A DNA stretch of 42,274 bases from the IMG/VR virus record IMGVR_UViG_3300003323_000383, positions 3,738-46,011 of that record. One strand, 5' to 3'. The DNA is from a virus. The notes under the pieces are model-generated. The model was not told the DNA's origin. It made no database searches and was given only the letters and a program-made list of their open reading frames with translations. Position 1 is the stretch's first letter, and each line of letters starts with the position of its first letter. Below, piece after piece: positions 35,382-42,274 of this stretch. Position numbers and translations under genes: made by a program.

Positions 35382-36660
35382 GTTTCCACTCCGTTGCGTA
35401 GCCAAACCCCTTCAGGGTCTGGAGTTTGGTTTTAACCTTCCGGCCGATGTCGTCCCGGTAGAGAGCTGAGTTGGGGATATGGACTTTCTTGACTCGGGTG
35501 TAGGCGTCCTCGACGGCTTCGGCCACCGTTGCCGCCCGACCGAGGACTGTGATGGGGGTCGTGGAGGCCGTGACCGTCATCGGTTTGCCCATCACCTCCC
35601 CCAGCATCACCCCATCGTGGGCCACCCAGCCCTCTTGCTTCTCCAACCCAAAGATGGGGTAGCCCGTTGCTTCGTCCCGGGGCCGACGGTCGTAGGGGAA
35701 GTCTGGCATAGCCACCGCCACCCCCACCGCGACATCGTACAGCGGCTTGAACTTGTTCTCCCCCCGGACCGCCGCAAGCATCCATTCCGCCTTGTCCGGG
35801 TGGAGGCACTGCTGGATCGCCCACAACGGGTAGCCGAAGCGGCACGTGAACTCCAGCGGCCACGGCCGCCCCCTCTTATCCACGATCACCGCCACGTCGA
35901 TGTAGCCCACATACCCCTGCCGCAGCAGCTCGGGTTCAAGGGGCTTGAGCACTTCCGCCGCTAGCTTGGAGTCGTTCACATACCGCATGACCGTCCCCAT
36001 CTCGCCCGTGTTCGGACCCGAGTCGCCTGCCATCAGCTTCTTGTGCTCGAAGTTCTCGAGCCACGGCCCCACCCAGCCCTGCCGCCCCATGAAGCCACCC
36101 ACTGCGAATTCCGTGCCCTCGATGAACTCTTGGAGCACGATATCCGGCACGGCGTTGCGGTCCCTCTGCCACCGGTCGAGCATGTATAGGAGATCCTCCT
36201 GCCCCTTCGGCACATACGAGAGCGCCTTGGCCACATCGCCATTCGGCTTCACCACAAACCGCTTGTCCGACGCCGAGGCGAACGCCGCCGCATCGCGGAA
36301 GTTCTTGAACGGGTGCGACTCTGCCACTGCGATGCCGTGCTCTGCAAAGACATCCTGGCCCCTCTGCCGGTTCAACTCCCACGTCGTGACTTCCTTCGTC
36401 GCGCCAAAGATGGGGTACCCACGCTTGCGATATCCCTCCAGCGCGTGCATCCCGTGGCTGTTGTCGGAGATCACGATCAGGTCGGCCCACCGCATAGAGG
36501 GCTCCCACTCCCGCATCCGGTGAACCAGCCCCCGCCCGATGTTGTTCGTGTCTCCCTTCAGGATCAAGGGGGCATGGAGCCGAACCTCATGGCCCGCGCG
36601 CTGCGCCTCCACACAGAAGTGCAGGTTCAACGCGGTGTGATCGATGACGAGAATCTTCAT
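35374..36660 (-). CDS. PurD-like ATP-grasp enzyme
   Basis: The 428-residue product is similar in size and layout to GAR synthetase (PurD): an N-terminal nucleotide-type domain (MKILVIDHTALNLHF), FVVKPNGDVAKA (135-146), QEFIEGTEFAVGG (177-189), NTGEMGTV (217-224), and a C-terminal LEFTCRFGYP (269-278). PurD has EFNxRFGDPE; here the Mg-ligand Asn is Thr and the Asp is Tyr, so the substrate may differ. ATGA overlap with the ejection-protein gene at 36657-36660. It lies in the virion operon, not in a nucleotide-metabolism set. It could ligate an amino acid or peptide to a virion protein or to DNA; this is inference. Confidence 0.75.
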   Translation of the reverse strand: MKILVIDHTALNLHFCVEAQRAGHEVRLHAPLILKGDTNNIGRGLVHRMREWEPSMRWADLIVISDNSHGMHALEGYRKRGYPIFGATKEVTTWELNRQRGQDVFAEHGIAVAESHPFKNFRDAAAFASASDKRFVVKPNGDVAKALSYVPKGQEDLLYMLDRWQRDRNAVPDIVLQEFIEGTEFAVGGFMGRQGWVGPWLENFEHKKLMAGDSGPNTGEMGTVMRYVNDSKLAAEVLKPLEPELLRQGYVGYIDVAVIVDKRGRPWPLEFTCRFGYPLWAIQQCLHPDKAEWMLAAVRGENKFKPLYDVAVGVAVAMPDFPYDRRPRDEATGYPIFGLEKQEGWVAHDGVMLGEVMGKPMTVTASTTPITVLGRAATVAEAVEDAYTRVKKVHIPNSALYRDDIGRKVKTKLQTLKGFGYATEWKHG

Positions 36661-39600
36661 TCGTGCTTGCTCCCATAGACCTTGCGCTTCTTGTCCTTCG
36701 CCCGCTCCTTCTTCGCGGCTTCCTTCTCCGCTGGAGTCATCCGATAGACCGGGGTACCGAGGGCCGACAGCGCTGCCCGCTTCGCAGTCTCCTCCGGCGT
36801 CCGACCCGGTGCCCCCGAGTTGAAGGACATCGGCCCCAGGTTAGAGGCGAGATGCCCAATCCTCGAGCCCTGCATCGGGATGGAGCGCCCTTCCGCCGAC
36901 ATATACTCCACGCCGGCAAGCTGGTCGATGACCTCCGAGGGGATCATGCCGAGCTTGTTCAGCGCGGTCTGGCGGGGGTGCAGGAGCCACTCCGGCCCTT
37001 CCATAGCGTGTTTGGCGATCTGTTGGGTAGTCCCATCCCGCCACTCGATCTTCGTCGGGTCCTTGTTGTCCCAAATGGGATGACCCGAGGCCGCGATGTT
37101 GTAGCCATTCATCAGAGTCGCCCACAGGATTGCGGTGCGGAGGACGTACTTCTGGTGCAGAGTCCGGGTGAGTGGCATGGCCCCCGAGCCCGGCAGCGCC
37201 TTGTACATGGCCCGGAAGGTCGACATAGTCCAGTCCGGCGCGAACATCAGGATCTGGAGCGCGCTGCGGCCCCTAGGCGAAAACATATTGAGGGCGATGT
37301 TCCGAGCGATCTGCGACTGCGTCTCCGTCGCCACCCGATACCAGTCCAGCCCGCCGAAGGTATCGTTAACGAAGCTCGATACCTGCTTCGCGATATCCGC
37401 CTTGCTCGCGCCCGGGTTCTTCCGAATCGCCTTCTCGAACTCCCGAGTCGCCAGTGCGAGCTTCAACCCCGTGTGGAGGTAGTCCCAAGTCAGCTTGTCA
37501 AACGTCTTCCGCTGCAGCCCCTCGATCGCCCCGAAGCCCTTTTCGAACGCCGAGAACTTGGACCCGAAGGCCGTATTCACCACCGAGTCCATCACAGCGC
37601 CCAGCTTCTCGCCCGCCCGGACATCCGCCTCCATCGGCTTCTCGATCTTCAAGCCGTTCTGCAACAGCGTGTCGATCGTGTCGCCAAGGCCACCTTGTCG
37701 GTATGCCTTGATCGCGGCGTTGATGTCGTGGATCATAGCCACGCTGCGAACCCCACTCGCGCCGACATAGGCGTTGATCAGGTTCTGCGCGTGGAAGAGG
37801 GACAGGCCCGTCGCCAGCCGCTTCTGCGCGAGGCTGAGGCTCAGCAACCCCCGAGTCACATACCCGGGGTTGGTACTCTCCGCTACGAACTTGATCGCCG
37901 GTGCGAGGTCCGGGTGGACCCGGTAGCCCTGCAGCTGGGGAGTGTTCACGGTCTGGTAGCTCTGCGGTGCGTGCTCGGCCTTCTCGATATACGCCTTCGC
38001 ATTCGGCACCTGCGCGACCTTAGCCGCCTTCAGGTTGTCGAACAGCTTCTTATTCTCGATCGCCCGAGCCATCGACGAGCCGTAGATGTCCACGAGGTCC
38101 GCAATGTCCTTGGTGCGCAAGCGCAGCCCGGTGCCCTGCAGAGCCGCTTCGAGCTGCTGGAAGTTGTCGTACTTCCGGTGCTTCGCAAATCCGGTGTTCG
38201 GGCTCGCACCCCCACTCCCCTTCGCGTCCCCGAATAGAGCATCCATGACCTCCTGCACCTTGGTGCGAGGGAGGGCTTCCCGATCCACCACGTGCGTCAC
38301 GTAGTTCTGGACCAGGTCCTTCAGCACCCCGGCGTTCTGCGCCGCCGCACCAAAGCTCGACGTGAACCCCTTATACGCGTTGTAGACCTTTATCTCCTGC
38401 GCGTTGAGCCCCGCCGGCGACCCAGCCTCCACCGCCTCCGAGATCTTCGCCCGACGCGCTTCATCAGGCACCGCCGTGCGCATGGCCCAGGAGGTGTTGT
38501 ACACCTGCCGCTCCTGCGTAGCGATCTGCCCGTTGCGCGCGTTGATCAAGTCATCGATGGACATGTTGCCCACCATAGGGATCTTAGCCTTCGGCAGCAT
38601 GTGGCTCATGCCCCACATGACGCCGAGGACCGCACCCTCCACCGGGTGATCCTTGTCGAGTTGGGAGAGGCCGTAGCTCACCCCCGCCGTGGTCGCGCCG
38701 AGCTTGAGGGCGCTGCCCCACTTCGACCCAATACGCCCCGCGTACCGGGGGAGGATCGTTGCCGCCAACCCCCCAAACCCGCCCAGGATCGCACCCTCGA
38801 GCTTCTCCCGATCCGCCGCTTGCGCACCGATGTAGGCCCCCGCCGCCACGCCGGCGATCGGGAGGAGGGTCTTCAGGTCCACCGCGCCGCCCTGCCCACG
38901 AGGGGGAAGCGGCCCCGTACCACCGGGATTGCGAGGTCCCTTCAGGCGGGGGACCGGGCCGGGCAATAATGGGGTTGCGGCGGGCGTGGTGGGTTTTGGT
39001 GGGTTTCCTGCCGCGCCCGTGGGGGGTACACCGTCCCCCGCCGTCGACCCCGTGGCGGGCCGATTTTCCATTCCCGGTAACGCATTCTTAGGTGCCTTCG
39101 GCAACGGGTCCAGGATGTCATCGATAGGGATATGGGTGGAGAGAGGGCCCTGCATGACCTCCTTCCGGCGCGCCATGAATTCGTCTAGCTTCTTCCCGAC
39201 CAGCGGGTTAGCCTTGATGGCGGCTTGCGTTTCCTTGAGCGACGCCCCCCGGGACATGAGGTCGTAGGCCTTCCCTTCCGCTGCGATCTCCGCGTCGGAC
39301 TTCTGAGTCAGCGAGTCGTGCATGCGCTGCTGGACTTGCTCGACCGTCATCCCCTCGGGGTTGCCAGTCTCCTTCGTGTACTTCCCGAGGATGTCCTCGG
39401 CGGTCGAGTTCTTGATCTTCCCGGTCTTCAGCTCGTCGGGGGAGAGCTTCCCCCGCTCCATCAGCGCGTAGCGGGAGAACCCCAGCGGAGCCAGGTTCAT
39501 CAGGTCGGTGGCGAGGGTTTGGAGCTGCTGGCTGGTCACCGTCCCGCCGCTGTGCTTCTCCACATAGTCCCCACCCTTCCCGATGGCATCGTTGACCATC

Positions 39601-40334
39601 TTGGTTACCTTGCCGATGTCGGAGTCCTGGTAGTCGTCCTTGTAGCCAAAGGCGTGCATGATCGCCGCAATGGGGCTAGTAGTGTAATGGGCCACGTTCG
39701 CCCGAATCGCCGCACCTTTCGCGCCCTGAGCTTTCGCTTCGGCGGGGTTGGTCGGCAGCGGCGCAAAGGTCTCATATCCCTTCCCTGCGATAGTTGCGAT
39801 GAGGCTCCCCGGCGAGCTGAGCACCATATCGGCGAGCCCCGCCAGGTCCTTCCCCGCCCGGGTCAGGAAGTGGCTAGTGTCCGTTTGCGGTACAGGCTTG
39901 TCAGTGCCAAGACCGATGTCCGCGTCGCTGAGAGGTTTCGCGAGGTGGTCTCGCCATCCAGGGGTCTCATGATCCAGCATGGCATCCCGTAGACGAGCAC
40001 GCGTGGCCCGATCCTCGAGGTTAAGGGGCTCGTCGGGACCAAGGCCCATAGCTCCTGATACGTGTTTGATGTAGGCACGAGTGTTGTTCTCCGACGAAGG
40101 GGCCCACCGGTTCACCACCTTCGAGATGGTGTTCCGACCGGCCTTACCATACTTATCCAGCAACGAGTCCGCCGCGTCGACCCCCTCCTGCATAGAGTTG
40201 AAGCGCTGAAAGCCCTCGGACGCGCCCACAGGGCGAAGGTTCCCAGGGTTGTTGTTCCGCACGCCGAGCGGCGTCCCCGGCGGAAACGGATTGGCCTCCG
40301 TCTGGAGGCCGATGTCTGCGTCGGAAAGTGGCAT
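36657..40334 (-). CDS. Large internal virion/DNA-ejection protein with muramidase-like domain
   Basis: ATG at 40334 overlaps the upstream TAA (TAATG) with GGAGGGG before it, giving 1225 residues. Residues 25-130 carry VRNNNPGNLRPVGAS, then VVNRWAPSSENNTRAYIKHV, the virion-associated muramidase-like ('structural protein P5') pattern. A Pro/Gly-rich linker lies near 430-495, followed by small hydrophobic segments (LLPIAGVAAGAYIGAQAAD, GAILGGFGGLAAT) and a long helical region to the basic C-terminus. It is probably ejected with DNA to open the periplasm. PLSDADIGL occurs twice, at 2-10 and 134-142, bracketing the muramidase domain. Confidence 0.8.
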   Translation of the reverse strand: MPLSDADIGLQTEANPFPPGTPLGVRNNNPGNLRPVGASEGFQRFNSMQEGVDAADSLLDKYGKAGRNTISKVVNRWAPSSENNTRAYIKHVSGAMGLGPDEPLNLEDRATRARLRDAMLDHETPGWRDHLAKPLSDADIGLGTDKPVPQTDTSHFLTRAGKDLAGLADMVLSSPGSLIATIAGKGYETFAPLPTNPAEAKAQGAKGAAIRANVAHYTTSPIAAIMHAFGYKDDYQDSDIGKVTKMVNDAIGKGGDYVEKHSGGTVTSQQLQTLATDLMNLAPLGFSRYALMERGKLSPDELKTGKIKNSTAEDILGKYTKETGNPEGMTVEQVQQRMHDSLTQKSDAEIAAEGKAYDLMSRGASLKETQAAIKANPLVGKKLDEFMARRKEVMQGPLSTHIPIDDILDPLPKAPKNALPGMENRPATGSTAGDGVPPTGAAGNPPKPTTPAATPLLPGPVPRLKGPRNPGGTGPLPPRGQGGAVDLKTLLPIAGVAAGAYIGAQAADREKLEGAILGGFGGLAATILPRYAGRIGSKWGSALKLGATTAGVSYGLSQLDKDHPVEGAVLGVMWGMSHMLPKAKIPMVGNMSIDDLINARNGQIATQERQVYNTSWAMRTAVPDEARRAKISEAVEAGSPAGLNAQEIKVYNAYKGFTSSFGAAAQNAGVLKDLVQNYVTHVVDREALPRTKVQEVMDALFGDAKGSGGASPNTGFAKHRKYDNFQQLEAALQGTGLRLRTKDIADLVDIYGSSMARAIENKKLFDNLKAAKVAQVPNAKAYIEKAEHAPQSYQTVNTPQLQGYRVHPDLAPAIKFVAESTNPGYVTRGLLSLSLAQKRLATGLSLFHAQNLINAYVGASGVRSVAMIHDINAAIKAYRQGGLGDTIDTLLQNGLKIEKPMEADVRAGEKLGAVMDSVVNTAFGSKFSAFEKGFGAIEGLQRKTFDKLTWDYLHTGLKLALATREFEKAIRKNPGASKADIAKQVSSFVNDTFGGLDWYRVATETQSQIARNIALNMFSPRGRSALQILMFAPDWTMSTFRAMYKALPGSGAMPLTRTLHQKYVLRTAILWATLMNGYNIAASGHPIWDNKDPTKIEWRDGTTQQIAKHAMEGPEWLLHPRQTALNKLGMIPSEVIDQLAGVEYMSAEGRSIPMQGSRIGHLASNLGPMSFNSGAPGRTPEETAKRAALSALGTPVYRMTPAEKEAAKKERAKDKKRKVYGSKHE

Positions 40335-41488
40335 TACTCGTCCCCTCCATCCGTGGCGGTCCAGCCATTCCCCGCCCACTTATACACCTTGCCCCCGTGG
40401 CTGTAGTACGCGCCGACCTTGCGGTCCTTCGGGGAAGGCGGAATCGTGTCGATCGGCTTGTCGGGTGAACTACCGGGATCGGACGCGCCCCCCTTACCGG
40501 TTTTCCCGAAGTGCGTAGTCGATTTCGATGTACCCGGGATAGGGAGGCCCATGAACTTGTAGTTATCGTTCAGGGTTTGGAACTGTCCGCTATCACGTGC
40601 CTCCTTAAGCGCCCGTTGTGTTGCCGAGTCCGCATCCATACCCGGCGTCGACTTACGGATGGCCCGCGCACGGGAAGCAATGCTAAACGCCGCATTGTTG
40701 ATCTCATCCTGGGGTAGGTCGGGATAAGCCTGCTGAATAAGGTCTGACGCATGATCCAATTCCGCCTTGACGGGAGTGCCAACATCGGCGGTCTTGCCGC
40801 CGCCCTTCCGCAGCCGATCCTCGCGATCGCGCCGGAGCGCCATCTCGTCGTTCATATACCCCTTCCGGAACTCACGGAAGCTCGCATTCGAGTCGGAGTT
40901 CCGGCGTTGGGTCTCGGCATTGTACTTCTTGATGCCGAGGTCGATCTGGTCCTTCAACGAGAGGGTCTGCTGCTGGAGCTGAGCGACGAACGCCGGATTG
41001 TACTCCATGCCCTCGTAGGGGGATTGCTTGCCCATCATGGACTTGAACAGCGAGTTAGCAGCGTCCCACGAGGCTTGGTCGGTCACCCCACCCAACAGCT
41101 TCTCGACCATCGTCAGCTGGTCCTTCGCGGCGGAGGCCTGCTCGTGGAGGGTCTGGGATTGGGCATGCACGGTCTGGGCTTGCTTCAACCGCAAGGCAGC
41201 CGCGTCCCCAGCCATCTTCGCACCCTGGGTTGTCAGGCCCGCACTATAAGCCAACTTCGCCATGTCCTCCATCCGCTCAGCCATAGGCTTGTCGTTCTCG
41301 CCCGGCTTGCCGGCCTGCTGCCGCATGAGCGCCTGCATCTGAGCATGCTCCTGCAGCTCCATCTGACCCGCTTGATTCTGGATCTGCTGGCCCTGGGTTT
41401 GGGCCTTGATCCCCTCAGTCGTGGCGAGGCGCTGCATATCACTATAGGCAGCCGACGTACCGCCTGCGCTTCCAAAGATGTCAGCCAT
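40334..41488 (-). CDS. Internal virion protein, 384 aa
   Basis: ATG at 41488 lies just after the preceding stop. The sequence is helical, Gln/Ala/Met/Lys-rich (about 20-130 and 150-260), typical of podovirus internal core proteins, and a C-terminal short motif VGAYYSHGGKVYKWAGNGW suggests a small beta domain. There is no membrane signal. It lies directly upstream of the large ejection protein, in the order seen for core proteins that form a channel during DNA injection. Confidence 0.7.
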   Translation of the reverse strand: MADIFGSAGGTSAAYSDMQRLATTEGIKAQTQGQQIQNQAGQMELQEHAQMQALMRQQAGKPGENDKPMAERMEDMAKLAYSAGLTTQGAKMAGDAAALRLKQAQTVHAQSQTLHEQASAAKDQLTMVEKLLGGVTDQASWDAANSLFKSMMGKQSPYEGMEYNPAFVAQLQQQTLSLKDQIDLGIKKYNAETQRRNSDSNASFREFRKGYMNDEMALRRDREDRLRKGGGKTADVGTPVKAELDHASDLIQQAYPDLPQDEINNAAFSIASRARAIRKSTPGMDADSATQRALKEARDSGQFQTLNDNYKFMGLPIPGTSKSTTHFGKTGKGGASDPGSSPDKPIDTIPPSPKDRKVGAYYSHGGKVYKWAGNGWTATDGGDE

Positions 41489-41489
41489 G

Positions 41490-42274
41490 TTAGAACCCCA
41501 GACCTGCTACACCGTAGCCCAGCGCCGCCAGCGAACCCGAGGCGGATTGGTTGGCGAGTGCCTTACCCTGCAGAGCCATTGCGTTGCTTTGCGCGCCGCC
41601 CTGTGCCAGGCTCTGCAGCTGTGCCACTTGGTTGTTGAAGAAGTCGCCACCGTACTTCTGCAGAGCGGCTGCCATGTTGCCCGAGCCTTGGTACCCTTGC
41701 GACGCCATTGAGCGCTCGACCGCCTCCGTCCCGGCTTGGTAGCCCGGCATGGAGGTGATGCTCGACGGGTTCTGCATGAGCTGGTAGAGCTGGTCGGCGT
41801 ACTGCTTCGAATACTGGCCACCCGACTGACCTAACTGCTTGGCCATGTCGTTCATCTGAGAGGCTTGGGTCAGCCCATAGATCCCCGAGCCGAGGCTCAT
41901 CAGGCTCGAGACGGGGCCAAGTGCCGGCGCCTTCCCGGTCGTGAACGCGGAGAGGAAGCCGTTCCCCGTGTTGCCGTTCGGGGCGGGGACCGAGCCCGTG
42001 GTCCCGTTGAACATGCCTAGGCGCGAAGCCGGGCCCACACCCGAGGTACCCGAGCCACCGATCCCCGTCGCGCTGACACCTCCGCCACCACCCGAGAGCC
42101 ACCCAGGGTTCACCGACGCGAGCATCGAGTTCACATTGGAGTACCCGAGTGCGTTCGCCGCCTCGGTCGCCGTGGAGGTGCCCGTGGCGGTCATTGCTTG
42201 GCTGATCGCCTCGATCGGATCGCTCGCACCCGCAAACGCAGCATTAGCACCCGCCTCCGAAATTGGAGCCGCCG
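41490..42274 (-). CDS. Internal virion protein, 5' end cut by window edge
   Basis: The frame is open to the window edge; 26 in-frame codons upstream of the ATG at 42194 read as natural sequence (GANAAFAGASDPIEAISQAM), so the true start is outside. The visible part is Gly/Ser/Ala/Gln-rich, with a helical middle (LYQLMQNPSSITSMPGYQ) and an Ala-rich end (LAALGYGVAGLGF). Its pattern of Gln/Asn/Gly helices suits a small core or ejection protein. It sits before the other internal virion proteins. Confidence 0.7.
   Translation of the reverse strand, partial: AAPISEAGANAAFAGASDPIEAISQAMTATGTSTATEAANALGYSNVNSMLASVNPGWLSGGGGGVSATGIGGSGTSGVGPASRLGMFNGTTGSVPAPNGNTGNGFLSAFTTGKAPALGPVSSLMSLGSGIYGLTQASQMNDMAKQLGQSGGQYSKQYADQLYQLMQNPSSITSMPGYQAGTEAVERSMASQGYQGSGNMAAALQKYGGDFFNNQVAQLQSLAQGGAQSNAMALQGKALANQSASGSLAALGYGVAGLGF

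Noticed and set aside
1-42274. Joining position 1 to 42274 gives an in-frame fusion of the two cut minus-strand genes.
   Set aside because: In-frame joining has a one-in-three chance; the 118-residue protein looks near its natural end and unrelated to the internal virion protein, and expected tail genes would be absent. I treat the two as separate partial genes.

Overview
This window is a stretch of a tailed-phage genome (Caudoviricetes) with podovirus-type gene content. It has a P22-like portal, a scaffold, an HK97-fold-type capsid gene, large internal virion proteins, a beta-helix tail spike and a holin/endolysin cassette. There is no tape-measure gene, tail-tube gene or baseplate. The DNA is GC-rich with G/C-biased third codon positions. 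Signal peptides, a lipoprotein and a GH108-type endolysin point to a Gram-negative, GC-rich host; a betaproteobacterium is plausible, but this is inference. I see no integrase, excisionase, phage RNA polymerase, reverse transcriptase, tRNA or CRISPR array, so a virulent phage using host RNA polymerase fits best.

Layout. (1) 1-9766, minus strand, read leftwards: small terminase, a run of tiny genes, large terminase, portal, an overlapping small gene, a GroES-like co-chaperonin, a zinc-ribbon protein, scaffold, two head-associated proteins, major capsid protein followed by a hairpin terminator, and two further structural genes, the last cut by the window edge. (2) 9767-10203: divergent control region with a good sigma70-type promoter facing right and a perfect 14-bp palindrome. 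(3) 10204-30089, plus strand: about forty early and replication genes, mostly overlapping by 1-4 bases. Many are tiny and of unknown function. The core is a Cas4/RecB-like nuclease, a RecA-fold NTPase and a DUF669-like protein (recombination), a ParB-methyltransferase fusion, a MazG-like pyrophosphohydrolase, a DnaQ-like exonuclease, a family A DNA polymerase with a uracil-DNA-glycosylase-like N-terminus, and a DUF3987-like P-loop protein. Two exported proteins sit among them, one a large beta-propeller plus F5/8C lectin-like protein. (4) 42274-29947, minus strand: internal virion proteins, a 1225-residue ejection protein with an N-terminal muramidase-like domain, a PurD-like ATP-grasp enzyme, a zinc-ribbon protein, tail fibre, tail spike, holin-like protein, endolysin, second holin-like protein, lipoprotein and a class 3 lipase. 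A hairpin terminator closes this operon at about 29.9 kb.

Both minus-strand blocks look like parts of one late operon, and the canonical gene order is restored only if the left end leads into the right end. The genome is therefore probably circular or circularly permuted, and tail-adaptor/nozzle genes expected between the ends are missing from the window. The most unusual parts are the ATP-grasp enzyme inside the tail operon, the secreted propeller-lectin in the replication region, the UDG-polymerase fusion, the lipase in the lysis cassette, and a set of GC-rich hairpins at nearly every real gap of the early operon.
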